Assembly: GCA_019638385.1 (NCBI GenBank)
Contig: JAHBTW010000005.1
Coordinates: 186,001 to 250,000 of the forward strand
Direction: 5' to 3'
Length of the DNA: 64,000 nt
DNA from: Saprospiraceae bacterium
GTDB taxonomy: Bacteria; Bacteroidota; Bacteroidia; Chitinophagales; Saprospiraceae
How positions within the stretch are numbered: position 1 is the stretch's first letter; the number at the start of each line of letters is the position of its first letter. A program made the position numbers and the translations under genes. A model generated the notes under the pieces. The model saw only the letters and a program-made list of their open reading frames with translations. It searched no databases and had not been told where the DNA came from. Shown in pieces: positions 41,076 to 49,590 of this stretch.

Positions 41076-41942
41076 CTACTCGCGCTTATTCAACGGCCTC
41101 ATCAATCCTTCCTGCACGACGGAGGCGACCAATTTTCCATCCTGCGTAAATACGCTGCCGCGGGTGAAGCCGCGCGCATTGGAAGCGCTGGGACTGTCAA
41201 CGGCGTAGAGGAGCCAGTCGTCTATGCGAAAATCGCGGTGAAACCACATGGCATGATCGAGGCTGGCGAGCATGTAGTCCCCGAAGGAGGCTTCGTTGCC
41301 GTGCGGCAGCAGGGCGGTGGTGAGCAGGTTGTAATCGCTGGCATAGGCCAATACGCATTGGTGCAGGGTGTGGTGATCGGGCATGGCGCCTTTGGAGCGC
41401 ATCCACACATGGCGCATCGGCGGCGCCGCGCCGCGCAGGTCGGGGTTGACCAACTCCACCGGTTTGAACTCAATGGGGCGGTCAATTTCCAGAAATTTGC
41501 GGAGGTTTTCGGGCAGCTTGGCGCCGTATTGGCTCACGAGATCGTCCCAGCTCACGAGCGTATCCGGCCCCGATACGTTGGGCATGTTGAGGTGATGATC
41601 GAACCCGAATTCCGGCGCATGAAAAGAAGCCGACATGAGGAAGATGGGGCGGCCTTTCTGAATGGCTTTCACGCGGCGGGTGGTGAAGCTGCCGCCGTCT
41701 CTCATGCGGTCCACCTCGAAAATGATGGGCTGCGACATGTCGCCGGCCAGCAGGAAATAAGAGTGCAGCGAATGCAGGATGCGCTCCTGCGGCACCGTTT
41801 GGGTAGCGGCCCAAAGCGACTGGGCCAGTACCTGCCCGCCGAACACGCGCCCGCTGCCCACGTTGGTGCTGTGCCCTCGAAAGAGGTTTTCTTCAATGGG
41901 TTCCAATTGGAGTAAGTCAAGTAATTCCTGAATAGACTTCAT
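41076..41942 (-). CDS. tesB: Acyl-CoA thioesterase II
   Basis: From ATG 41942 this 288-residue protein shows the double hotdog layout of TesB: LFRGHSTNVGSGRVFGGQVLAQSL, SLHSYFLLAGDMSQPIIFEVDRMRDGGSFTTRRVKAIQKG, GAMPDHHTLHQCVLAYASDYNLL, SLDHAMWFHRDFRIDDWLLYAVDSPSASNARGFTRG. The Asp-Thr-Gln triad region (YASDYN, GFTRG, conserved Gln near VVQEGLMRP) is consistent with the family. The enzyme hydrolyses medium/long acyl-CoA in the cytosol. Length is normal. It converges on the STN receptor gene with 21 nt between stops. Confidence 0.95.
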   Translation of the reverse strand: MKSIQELLDLLQLEPIEENLFRGHSTNVGSGRVFGGQVLAQSLWAATQTVPQERILHSLHSYFLLAGDMSQPIIFEVDRMRDGGSFTTRRVKAIQKGRPIFLMSASFHAPEFGFDHHLNMPNVSGPDTLVSWDDLVSQYGAKLPENLRKFLEIDRPIEFKPVELVNPDLRGAAPPMRHVWMRSKGAMPDHHTLHQCVLAYASDYNLLTTALLPHGNEASFGDYMLASLDHAMWFHRDFRIDDWLLYAVDSPSASNARGFTRGSVFTQDGKLVASVVQEGLMRPLNKRE

Positions 41943-42118
41943 GTTGCTGTGGTTTTTTGCGGCTGCAAAAGTAGGAAAGGAAAGTGGCTGCAAAGGTACG
42001 GAAGGCGGGTACAATTTTCGTAATGAGTGACAATTGAGCGGAACCGCCGGCCACCGGTCTTCTCTACCGAAGAATAAAAAACAACCGCTGGTTCCGCGTC
42101 TCACGACAGAAACCTGAC

Positions 42119-42134
42119 GGCGCGAGATTCCATC
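42119..42134. repeat. Left direct repeat GGCGCGAGATTCCATC
   Basis: An identical 16-mer occurs at 43074-43089. The two copies bracket the pentapeptide gene. The 332 bp of 42105-42436 have no supported gene. They also carry GCTGGTTCCGCGTCTCACGACAG at about 42089, which resembles the IS-side hairpin at 63112. Confidence 0.65.
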
Positions 42135-42344
42135 CTTATCCTGTGCCGTAAAATAACGAGGCTCTTAGCCGGGTGGGCGTGACGTTGTAGATGAATGTTT
42201 GCTTTTCAGGCAAATCACACAAGAGTATTTCACTCCATGCCCTACAATGTGAGGCATAAAACAGGCCAACTTCTCACCGCAAGAGATACGGGACGGGAAA
42301 GGGTTCCATCTCGCGCGATCGGACGGAATTTGAGGCACTTTATA

Positions 42345-42352
42345 TACTTTTG
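42345..42352 (+). promoter_or_regulatory. -7 box before the pentapeptide gene
   Basis: TACTTTTG (TAnnTTTG), within ATACTTTTGTGTTCATCA. A near copy (ATACTTTTACGCTCATCA) lies just after the pentapeptide gene at 43001, in front of the methyltransferase gene. The ATG is 85 nt further on. Confidence 0.45.
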
Positions 42353-42436
42353 TGTTCATCAAACGCACCTTCGGGTAGCGGTAAAACGAGCACGACAAGT
42401 GTAACAGAACACCGTTCCAAATGACAGAACAGACCA

Positions 42437-42997
42437 ATGCGGGAAACATACGTACAAGACAAAACTTTTGACCGAAACGACACGCTGACAAAAGGCGAAT
42501 ACGAAAACTGCATTTTCAACAATTGCAACTTTGCCGACAGCGACCTTTCTGAATGCAAGTTCACAAACTGTATATTTAACAGTTGCAATGTAAGTCTGGC
42601 AAAGCTCAACAAGACAGCGTTACAGGACGTACAATTCAAAGACTGCAAAATGTTAGGACTTCGGTTTGACACCTGCAACGAGTTTGGATTGTCCTTTTCG
42701 TTTGACGGTTGCCAATTAAACCATTCATCGTTTTACAAAACAAAAATCAGAAAGACCGTTTTCAAAAATTCACAGTTGCAAGAAACAGACTTTGCGGAAG
42801 CCGACCTGACAGGCGCCGTTTTTGACAACTGCGATCTGAAACAAGCCATTTTTGATCACACAACGCTTGAAAAAGCCGACTTTCGGACCTCTTACAATTA
42901 TTCCATTGACCCTGAAATTAACCGAATCAAAAAAGCAAGGTTTTCAATGTCAGGCGTTTCGGGGCTTTTAGAGAAATATGATATTGACATAGAATAA
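42437..42997 (+). CDS. Pentapeptide-repeat protein (Qnr/McbG-like)
   Basis: This 186-residue protein is largely a right-handed quadrilateral beta-helix with A(D/N)LxF-type repeats, broken by a hinge: YENCIFNNCNFADSDLSECKF, TNCIFNSCNVSLAKL, then QLQETDFAEADLTGAVFDNCDLKQAIFDHTTLEKADF. The fold mimics DNA and in Qnr/McbG proteins binds gyrase. Gyrase protection is therefore possible, not shown. The coding sequence is visibly lower in G+C than its neighbours and sits between 16-bp direct repeats, which suggests acquisition. The ATG (42437) gives the standard MRET-type start. Confidence 0.88.
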   Translation: MRETYVQDKTFDRNDTLTKGEYENCIFNNCNFADSDLSECKFTNCIFNSCNVSLAKLNKTALQDVQFKDCKMLGLRFDTCNEFGLSFSFDGCQLNHSSFYKTKIRKTVFKNSQLQETDFAEADLTGAVFDNCDLKQAIFDHTTLEKADFRTSYNYSIDPEINRIKKARFSMSGVSGLLEKYDIDIE

Positions 42998-43073
42998 TAG
43001 ATACTTTTACGCTCATCATGACACCAGAAAACGCCGGAATGCACATCGAAAAATCAGCCGTATTAGCCCCGCC

Positions 43074-43089
43074 GGCGCGAGATTCCATC
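43074..43089. repeat. Right direct repeat GGCGCGAGATTCCATC
   Basis: Exact copy of the 16-mer at 42119-42134, beyond the pentapeptide gene and just before the methyltransferase gene. Confidence 0.65.
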
Positions 43090-43141
43090 TTGAGTTTACC
43101 GCGCACGATGACCATGAGCTATAATTCCCTACCTTTACCGC

Positions 43142-44308
43142 ATGGAGCCGGCAGCAATCATAGACCGATTTATGGGGCATTTGGAAGCCGCTTTCGCGGA
43201 AGGCGCCTTCATCAAACTCACGCTGAGCAAACCCACCGGCGAGGCGGGCGAATTGAAGAATTTGTATGCCCGTCCGGCGCTCATCGGCGGCAAACTGCTG
43301 CTTTCCTTTACCTTTCGCTATACGACCCGCGACGAAACGAAAAATTTTGAATGGCCCGAAGCCTCGGCGCTTATCCGACAACAGCTCGGCAGTATTTTTC
43401 TGAATGCAGATTGTATCGGCGCACGGGAAGAAGTCAGTCTGCAATTTTCGCGCAAGCGCATTCCCCGCCTGCACGCACGCCCGGCCAAAAATGCGCCGCC
43501 GCTGCTGCTGGAACACGATTCACCGAAAAAACGACTGCTCGAAACAAAAGGCAATGCCTGGCTTTATGCTATGGGCATCACCAATGCGCAGGGCGAGGTG
43601 CTCGCCGCCGGGCAGCGCAAGTTTCGGCAGATTGATAAATACATCGAAATTGTGGACAGCCTCATCCGGCAACAGCCGCTGCCCCCGCAGCCCCGCATCG
43701 TGGACATGGGCGCAGGCAAAGGCTACCTCACTTTTGCGCTGTACGACCATCTCAAAAATAACCTCGGCCTCGATCCGCACATTACCGGCCTCGAAATCCG
43801 CCCGCATTTGGTGGAGTTTGCCAATGCCCTGGCAGCCGAAGCCGGGTTTGCCGGGCTGCACTTCGAAGCGCAGGACCTCCGCGAGTATCGGGGCGGCGCT
43901 TTGGATATGCTCATCGCCCTGCATGCCTGCGACACGCTCACCGACTATGCCATCGCGGAAGGGCTGCGCGCCGGCGCCGACATCATCCTCGTGGCGCCTT
44001 GTTGTCACAAACAAATTCGAAAACAACTGAACCCCGCCGGCGTGCTCAAAGACATGCTCAAACACGGCATCTTGCAAGAGCGGCAGGCCGAACTACTCAC
44101 CGACAGCATCCGGGCGCTGTTGCTGGAGGCAGTAGGGTACCAAACCAAGGTGTTTGAATTTGTGTCCATAGAACACACCAACAAGAACCTGATGATATCC
44201 GGTATCCGCGCCCAACCCAACCCCGAATCGCGCGAAAAAGCAGCGGCGCTGAAACAAGCATTCGGCATTGAGTACCATCATCTGGAAAAGCTGTTGGAGG
44301 ATTTATAG
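43142..44308 (+). CDS. Class I SAM-dependent methyltransferase
   Basis: The 388-residue protein has an N-terminal domain of about 150 residues with two beta-rich parts (FIKLTLSKPTGEAGELKNLYARPALI) and a Rossmann-fold SAM domain (about 175-350: RIVDMGAGKGYLTFALYDHL is motif I, followed by TGLEIRPHLVEFANAL, LDMLIALHACDTLTDYAI and DIILVAPCCHKQI). The PCCHKQ segment with HACD is the pattern of the Methyltransf_32-type family, possibly acting on RNA or protein. The substrate is not known. ATG 43142 gives MEPAAIIDRFMGHLE. Confidence 0.85.
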   Translation: MEPAAIIDRFMGHLEAAFAEGAFIKLTLSKPTGEAGELKNLYARPALIGGKLLLSFTFRYTTRDETKNFEWPEASALIRQQLGSIFLNADCIGAREEVSLQFSRKRIPRLHARPAKNAPPLLLEHDSPKKRLLETKGNAWLYAMGITNAQGEVLAAGQRKFRQIDKYIEIVDSLIRQQPLPPQPRIVDMGAGKGYLTFALYDHLKNNLGLDPHITGLEIRPHLVEFANALAAEAGFAGLHFEAQDLREYRGGALDMLIALHACDTLTDYAIAEGLRAGADIILVAPCCHKQIRKQLNPAGVLKDMLKHGILQERQAELLTDSIRALLLEAVGYQTKVFEFVSIEHTNKNLMISGIRAQPNPESREKAAALKQAFGIEYHHLEKLLEDL

Positions 44309-44342
44309 ACCCTCCGGCAAAATTCTTTTTTCAACGAGCACT

Positions 44343-44372
44343 TGGTTTTTTCAAATGCTGCCGTATCTTTGC
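44343..44372 (+). promoter_or_regulatory. Consensus promoter of the initiator tRNA gene
   Basis: TTG at 44343-44345 and TATCTTTG at 44365-44372 are separated by 19 nt, the usual Bacteroidota arrangement. Transcription would begin at about 44379, some 50 nt before the tRNA. Confidence 0.8.
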
Positions 44373-44430
44373 AGTCCTGTTCAGGAAAGGGGTTTCAAAA
44401 AAGATTGAGCCGCACTGAATGGATTAACAT

Positions 44431-44503
<73 letters not shown>

Positions 44504-44504
44504 C

Positions 44505-44548
44505 TAAAAAGCCCTGTAAGTCAATGACTTGCAGGGCTTTTCTTTTTG
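44505..44548 (+). terminator. Terminator of the tRNA transcript
   Basis: A long stem AAAAGCCCTGTAAGTCA / TGACTTGCAGGGCTTTT (one T/C mismatch) with a 1-3 nt loop is followed by TCTTTTTG. It lies directly after the tRNA. Confidence 0.9.
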
Positions 44549-44574
44549 TTTAAAACGGCACTTGTTTTCGGCAT

Positions 44575-44682
44575 TCAGCCCGGAAAATTTTGGATACTCA
44601 AGCCGGCCAAAGCGAGCAAAGAAAACAGGGCAAGCCAAAAGCGGGCGTCGCCCCACAGTGCGTTGGTTTTTTCATCTCTCAC
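44575..44682 (-). CDS. 35-residue single-helix membrane peptide (candidate)
   Basis: A GTG (44682) opens a 35-codon frame: a charged start (VRDEKTNALWGDARFW), then a hydrophobic helix (LALFSLLALAGLSIQNF) ending PG. It lies 81 nt after the RNase G stop on the same strand. Translation begins at a GTG, and I cannot confirm homologues, so this rests on the transmembrane-helix pattern and operon position only. Confidence 0.35.
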   Translation of the reverse strand: MRDEKTNALWGDARFWLALFSLLALAGLSIQNFPG

Positions 44683-44763
44683 GGCGATTGTTTTGAAGGT
44701 TGGTAATACCTATTGCTAAGCAAAAAGGATACCATAGCGATTTTTTGTAATGTAACCGCCGCC

Positions 44764-46326
44764 TTAGTTCAATCGTATCTCGTCGTTGTGTTCGTCGTAA
44801 AACTTGTAATGCGTGAGGGCCAACTCGCTGGAAGAAGCCACTTTGATCCAGCGAAAATGCTCCATGAACCACTTCATTTGCATGCTGGGCAAGCCTCGTT
44901 TGATGTATGCCTCCACATAAGGATGCACCACGAGTTTAAGGCCGCCTTTATGCCGCGACTGCAAAACGAAGCTGAGGTCGCGCTGAATATCTTCCATCAG
45001 CAGTACAGAAGCGTTGATCTTACCGGAGCCGTTGCAGGTGGGGCACACCTCGGCGGTGTTGATTTTTACTTCGGGGCGTACGCGCTGCCGGGTAATTTGC
45101 ATCAGGCCGAACTTGCTCAGCGGGAGCACCGTATGTTGGGCGCGGTCTTTGTCCATAAACGACCGCATCTTTGAGTGCAGTTCTTTTTTATGATCGGGGT
45201 TCTTCATATCAATGAAGTCAATGATGATGATCCCCCCGATGTCGCGCAGGCGCAACTGCCGGGCAATTTCTTCAGCAGCCTCCACATTCACTTTCAGCAC
45301 GGAGTCTTCCGCGGCGGCATTGCTCATTTTGTGGCCGCTGTTGACGTCCACCACATGCAGCGCTTCTGTGGACTCTATTACGATGTAGGCGCCGCTGCTC
45401 ATAGTAGCGGTTTTGCCGAAAGAGGATTTGATCTGGCGGTCTATACTAAAGGTTTCAAAAATAGGCCGGTTGCCTTTGTGCAGAGACAAAATCTTGGTTT
45501 GTTCCGGTGATATGGAGGATAAGTAGTTCTTGATGTTTTGAAACAACTCCTTATCGTTGACAACGATGCGGTTGAAGGAGTCGGTGAGCAGGTCGCGCAG
45601 GATGCTGGAGGTTTTGTCCAGTTCGCTGAGCAGTTTGGCCGGGGGCGTAGCTTTGTACATCTGCTGGTAGATGTCTTCCCATTTGCTCATCATCATGGAG
45701 AGTTCTTCGTGCAGATCGGCGGTTTTTTTGCCTTCCGCAGCAGTGCGCACGATGACGCCGAAGTTCTTGGGCCGGATACTCTCTACTAAGTTCTGGAGGC
45801 GTTTGCGCTCTTCGGCATTGGCTATTTTTTTGGAAACAGCTACCACATCGTTGAACGGGGTTAGCACCAAATAACGCCCCGGAATGGTGACCTCGCAACT
45901 CAAGCGCGGTCCTTTGGTGGAGATCGGCTCTTTCAGGATTTGCACCAGAATGGGGTTGCGCTTGTCGAGTACCTGATCTACTTTTCCGGTTTTTACAATT
46001 TCCGGTTCAATCTTAAAATTGTCGAGCTTGAAACTGGTAATGCTGCCGGAAGTAACCCCTGCGGTGTATTTGAGGAGAGAGCGGAGCTTCGGCCCCAAAT
46101 CGGTATAATGGAGAAAGGCATCTTTTTTATGCCCTATATCCACAAATGCCGCATTGAGGCCCGGCATGAGCCGGCGCACCTGGCCGAGGAACACATCCCC
46201 GACGCTGAAGTTGCTGTTGGTTTTTTGGTAGTGCAACTCCACGAGCCTGCCGTTTTCCAGCAGTGCAATTTCCACTTCTGTAGGAGTGGCATTGATAATC
46301 AGTTCTTTTTCCACGGGGCAATACAT
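44764..46326 (-). CDS. rng: Ribonuclease G/E family
   Basis: From ATG 46326 the 520-residue protein starts MYCPVEKELIINATPTEVEIALLENGRLVEL, with an embedded S1 domain (about 35-120: GDVFLGQVRRLMPGLNAAFVDIGHKKDAFLHYTDL), a 5' sensor/RNase H-like core, and the catalytic Asp pair in ALHVVDVNSGHKM and GGIIIIDFIDM. The Zn-link CPTCNGSG (CxxC) and a C-terminal KH-like part that ends in LTHYKFYDEHND. It is an endoribonuclease processing rRNA and mRNA. It follows HU, TPR and COX24-like genes on the same strand, a common Bacteroidota cluster. Confidence 0.96.
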   Translation of the reverse strand: MYCPVEKELIINATPTEVEIALLENGRLVELHYQKTNSNFSVGDVFLGQVRRLMPGLNAAFVDIGHKKDAFLHYTDLGPKLRSLLKYTAGVTSGSITSFKLDNFKIEPEIVKTGKVDQVLDKRNPILVQILKEPISTKGPRLSCEVTIPGRYLVLTPFNDVVAVSKKIANAEERKRLQNLVESIRPKNFGVIVRTAAEGKKTADLHEELSMMMSKWEDIYQQMYKATPPAKLLSELDKTSSILRDLLTDSFNRIVVNDKELFQNIKNYLSSISPEQTKILSLHKGNRPIFETFSIDRQIKSSFGKTATMSSGAYIVIESTEALHVVDVNSGHKMSNAAAEDSVLKVNVEAAEEIARQLRLRDIGGIIIIDFIDMKNPDHKKELHSKMRSFMDKDRAQHTVLPLSKFGLMQITRQRVRPEVKINTAEVCPTCNGSGKINASVLLMEDIQRDLSFVLQSRHKGGLKLVVHPYVEAYIKRGLPSMQMKWFMEHFRWIKVASSSELALTHYKFYDEHNDEIRLN

Positions 46327-46596
46327 TTTCAGGCGCCACGAGGTGGTGCGAATTGCATTGTGCAGGAAATAAGGACTAATGGGTATCGGGAGCGCATCAA
46401 AAAAGGTAGTACAAACATTAAAAAACTTACTGCCGATTTTGATACGCCCCTTCAATCAAGAAAAAGAGCAGACAAAAGACTTCCGGGAAGAAGGATTCAT
46501 CATGGGATATTACTGTTCTTATTGTTGCCCGTAAGCCGGGAAAATCAAGCTGCACGCTGTGCAATCTCCCATCACCTCAATGCTGATGATGAAACC

Positions 46597-46689
46597 TTAT
46601 TTCTTCTTCTTGTGACGGTTTTTACGCAATCTCTTTTTGCGTTTGTGCGTCGCAATCTTGTGCCTCTTACGTTTTTTTCCACAAGGCAT
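46597..46689 (-). CDS. 30-residue AURKAIP1/COX24-like basic protein (probable ribosomal)
   Basis: This short frame encodes MPCGKKRKRHKIATHKRK and KRLRKNRHKKKK, i.e. about two-thirds Lys/Arg/His. It has the K-KR-RHK-ATHKRKKRLRKNRHKKK core of the mitochondrial mS38 (AURKAIP1)/COX24 C-terminal domain, found in Bacteroidota as a tiny free-standing protein. A structural role in the ribosome is inferred from composition and homologous domain. It lies between the TPR gene (67 nt) and RNase G (270 nt), in a cluster of RNA and nucleoid genes. It is easily missed by gene finders because of its size. Confidence 0.8.
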   Translation of the reverse strand: MPCGKKRKRHKIATHKRKKRLRKNRHKKKK

Positions 46690-46755
46690 AGTGAGTTTCT
46701 TTTTTTGTGTTTAACAAAATTGTTCTGTCGTAACTCCCGCAGGAGTTTGAATGTA

Positions 46756-47547
46756 TTATTCGTTCAATCGGCGGCATTCCTGCGCAAAGCGCTCGGCTTT
46801 AGCCGCATCTCCGGCGCCTTGCCAGGCATCTGCCAGCAGGCAAGTCGCAATCGGGTTGCCAGGCTCTACTTCCAGCACGCGCTCCAATCGTTGCACGGCC
46901 CGGTCGTATTGCCCGGTTTTTATTGCTAAGCGCCCCAGATTATTGAGTACCGACACATTGTCGGGGTGTTCCTTATTCAAGTCTAAGAGCATCGTTATGC
47001 CCCGCATGACTTCTTCTTTGGGCGGATTTTCCGCATATACTACCGCGAGATTGATGCGGTGCGCCAAGTTGGCGGGGTTGAGCGAAGTCGCATTTTGCAA
47101 AGCCGCTACGGCTCTTTCGGTGCAATAATCGCGCACTTTTTCCTCCTCGCTGCGCTGCACACAAATGATAAAGGTGGTGCCGGCTTTCGACCAGGCTTCT
47201 TCGTCATTCGTCGTTTCGGCAATCAACTGCGCGTAGTACCCGGCAATCGCAATGTGCCCGGTACGAAACCAAGCCCCCGAAAGGCGCTTGAGCACCTCCA
47301 CTTGAGCAACCGTATCGGCTGCAGTGAGCCGGAGTTGTTGTTCGAGCGAGAGAATATCGTTGCTCGCAGCCTGATCAAGGTTTTGTTTTGCCTCTTTCAG
47401 CAATACATTAACATCGGTGCTTTCGGCAGAGAGTACCCTCGTCTTTTCGAGAGTCGTCTGTTCTTTAGATTTGGTATCAAATCCGAAATACAACACTAAA
47501 AATAAAGCAAATGCTGAAAACAACACTGCCAATTGAAGCTTTGTCAT
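46756..47547 (-). CDS. Membrane-anchored TPR protein
   Basis: The 263-residue protein has an N-terminal hydrophobic helix (QLAVLFSAFALFLVLYFGF, about 4-22) and then TPR units from about 85 onward: GAWFRTGHIAIAGYYAQLIAE, DEEAWSKAGTTFIICVQ, ANLAHRINLAVVYAENPP, NVSVLNNLGRLAIKTGQYDRAVQRLERVLEVEPGNPIATCLLADAWQGAGD. It is on the same strand as HU (28 nt upstream) and the COX24-like gene (67 nt downstream). TPR proteins of this type are scaffolds; the partner is not known. It looks complete. Confidence 0.88.
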   Translation of the reverse strand: MTKLQLAVLFSAFALFLVLYFGFDTKSKEQTTLEKTRVLSAESTDVNVLLKEAKQNLDQAASNDILSLEQQLRLTAADTVAQVEVLKRLSGAWFRTGHIAIAGYYAQLIAETTNDEEAWSKAGTTFIICVQRSEEEKVRDYCTERAVAALQNATSLNPANLAHRINLAVVYAENPPKEEVMRGITMLLDLNKEHPDNVSVLNNLGRLAIKTGQYDRAVQRLERVLEVEPGNPIATCLLADAWQGAGDAAKAERFAQECRRLNE

Positions 47548-47575
47548 GTGGGCATTTTATGGCTATGCCGCATTA

Positions 47576-47884
47576 TCAATCCTCGTCTTCATCGGGTAGC
47601 TCGGTCACATTGCTTTTGACCTGATCCACAAACACCTTTGCCGGCTTGAAAGAAGGAATGAAATGTTCCGGAATTTCAATAGCTTCGTTGCGCTTGATAT
47701 GACGACCGATCTTCTTTGCCCGTTTTTTGATAACAAAGCTGCCGAAACCGCGAATGTACACGTTTTCGCCATCGGCCAGAGAGCCTTTCACCTCTTTAAA
47801 GAATGTTTCGAGTGCTACCAGCACATCCACCTTAGCAACCCCAGTCTTGTCAGCGATAGCAGTAACCAAATCGGCCTTTCTCAT
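47576..47884 (-). CDS. HU/IHF family nucleoid protein
   Basis: This 102-residue protein matches the HU/IHF fold over residues 1-91: MRKADLVTAIADKTGV, VALETFFKEVKGSLADGENVYIRGFGSFVIKKRAKKIGRH and EHFIPSFKPAKVFVDQVK. The GFGSF turn and the beta-arm are present. A short acidic tail (ELPDEDED) extends past the usual end. It binds and bends DNA. It is the first gene of the HU-TPR-COX24-like-RNase G series on the minus strand. Confidence 0.95.
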   Translation of the reverse strand: MRKADLVTAIADKTGVAKVDVLVALETFFKEVKGSLADGENVYIRGFGSFVIKKRAKKIGRHIKRNEAIEIPEHFIPSFKPAKVFVDQVKSNVTELPDEDED

Positions 47885-48026
47885 CGTTACAAATTGGTTT
47901 ATAGTTAGTTATATAAAAAAAATCGCCGCTTTTTCAAGCGAGATGCAAATGTCGGAATAATTCTCCGATTCAAAAAAGAAAAAAGAAAGTTAATTTTCAA
48001 AGGCGGGTATGTGCAGGCCGGCGCCG

Positions 48027-49583
48027 CTATTGTCGGGACAGCAGCCGGCGGTCGCGTTTTTCGCGTATGATGTGCTGAATGCTCGCGCCCCGCAGTTTGG
48101 CCTCCAGCCACGATAAAATGTCCAAATACATAAACGGGCGGCGCTCGAAAGGGTCGTTCATCACCGCCGAGAGTTTTTCGTGCAGCGCGGCAAATTCGGC
48201 GGCCAGCCCGGCGGTGGGCTTGCCATGTACGCGGCGAATGAACAGCAACAGTTCACGTTGTACCCGTTGCAGGTCTTCGATGTGCAACAGAAACCGGTAA
48301 ACGGATTTGGCCAGGTGCTCCACTAAGTCCATATTGCCGAGTTCGTAATGGGCGATCAGGTTCAGGATGCGGGCGAAACAGTGAATGTCGTTGCGGTAGT
48401 CGCCGGCCTTTTGGTTGATGATTTTGTTGAGAAAATCAATGGCCGGGCCGTAGTCGCCGTTGCCGAAATGGAGGCAGGCAATGCGGTAGTGGAATTGCAG
48501 GATGCGGTTTTGATCCCAGTTGTACGGATTCCGCGACAGGAGCTCTTGCAGTGCCGGGATGATGCCGACCCCCTGCGCATAGTCGCCTTGCAGATAATGC
48601 AGGTTGATGAGATGAATATGGCGGTAGAGCAGGAAAAGCCCTTCCAGATTGCGGTTGTGACTAAAGTCCACCCTTTCAGGGAAAGCGTTGAGTTGATGCC
48701 ACACAGCTTCAAACCGCCGGTCGTGGAGGCTGTTGAACAAAGCGCTAAGCAGGTTGTGGATGCCTTTTAGATAGAGTGCCGAATGGAGCGCCTGCATGGC
48801 CGGGGCGGCATCAAACAAATAGACCCATTTTTGGGCGTGCCGATAGCACTGCGCAAATTCCTGACAAATATGGTAGAGCCACACATGGGCCTGGCAATAA
48901 AATATTTGGCCGAGGAAGTCCAGATCGTCGAAAGCGGTGTCGGGGAGGCGATGGTGGAAAAAGGCTTTTACCCGCTCGTGATCTTCCCGGTTGCGGGCAA
49001 AACCGATTTGCAGATACAAGCCGTACATTTCTAAGGAGAGGTTGGAAAACTGGTGTGTGAGCGCAATTTCCCGGTTGAGCGCTGCGCTTTGCAGGGCCAG
49101 TTCCCGTGCCCGGCCCTCAATGCTGCGGGTAATGTACTGCCCTTCAATGAGTTTTTCAAACTCAATGATTTCCAATGCAATAGCTTTGAACTGCCCCGCC
49201 AAGGCGCGCTCTTTGGCTTTCGCCAAAATTTCGAGTCCCGGCCGGTACAAGCCTTTGTCGTACAACACGCGGGCATAATCAATGGACTCTCGCAGGGCGA
49301 TGTCTTCGCTGCGATTTTTGCTCAGCAGGCGCAGGCTCGTCAGCAGTTGGCGATACAAATGCGCCTTGAGATTGGGCAGTTGTTCCTTCTTGAGTGCCGA
49401 AATTTTTTTGAGCACAACGGCCTCCTCGTATTCACCTTTTTTATCCAACACATCAAACAGTTGCAAAAACAGCATGTCCTCCGCCCCCTGATTGCGCGTG
49501 GCAAAGAGCCGGAAATGCCGCTTCTCCGCCTGCGTAAGACTGCGGATGAGTTGCACCAGGTCGTCCGTTTTCTGTTTGGGCAT
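48027..49583 (-). CDS. Helical-repeat (TPR-like) protein of unknown function
   Basis: From ATG 49583 the 518-residue protein is almost entirely alpha-helical, with no signal or membrane segment. It opens MPKQKTDDLVQLIRSLTQAEKRHFRLFA and contains repeated two-helix units (NLKAHLYRQLLTSLRLLSKN, ALYLKGIHNLLSALFNSLHDRRFEAVWHQL, FHYRIACLHFGNGDYGPAIDFLNKIIN). Such large cytosolic helical-repeat proteins are frequent in Bacteroidota and not functionally described. A longer start at TTG 49589 is possible. It is close to a RAYT gene (8 nt), though they are probably unrelated. Confidence 0.75.
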   Translation of the reverse strand: MPKQKTDDLVQLIRSLTQAEKRHFRLFATRNQGAEDMLFLQLFDVLDKKGEYEEAVVLKKISALKKEQLPNLKAHLYRQLLTSLRLLSKNRSEDIALRESIDYARVLYDKGLYRPGLEILAKAKERALAGQFKAIALEIIEFEKLIEGQYITRSIEGRARELALQSAALNREIALTHQFSNLSLEMYGLYLQIGFARNREDHERVKAFFHHRLPDTAFDDLDFLGQIFYCQAHVWLYHICQEFAQCYRHAQKWVYLFDAAPAMQALHSALYLKGIHNLLSALFNSLHDRRFEAVWHQLNAFPERVDFSHNRNLEGLFLLYRHIHLINLHYLQGDYAQGVGIIPALQELLSRNPYNWDQNRILQFHYRIACLHFGNGDYGPAIDFLNKIINQKAGDYRNDIHCFARILNLIAHYELGNMDLVEHLAKSVYRFLLHIEDLQRVQRELLLFIRRVHGKPTAGLAAEFAALHEKLSAVMNDPFERRPFMYLDILSWLEAKLRGASIQHIIREKRDRRLLSRQ

Positions 49584-49590
49584 CGCCAAT

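Noticed and set aside
42165..42491. 108-codon minus-strand frame before the pentapeptide gene
   Set aside because: No motif, crosses the probable promoter of the plus-strand gene, and ends inside it.
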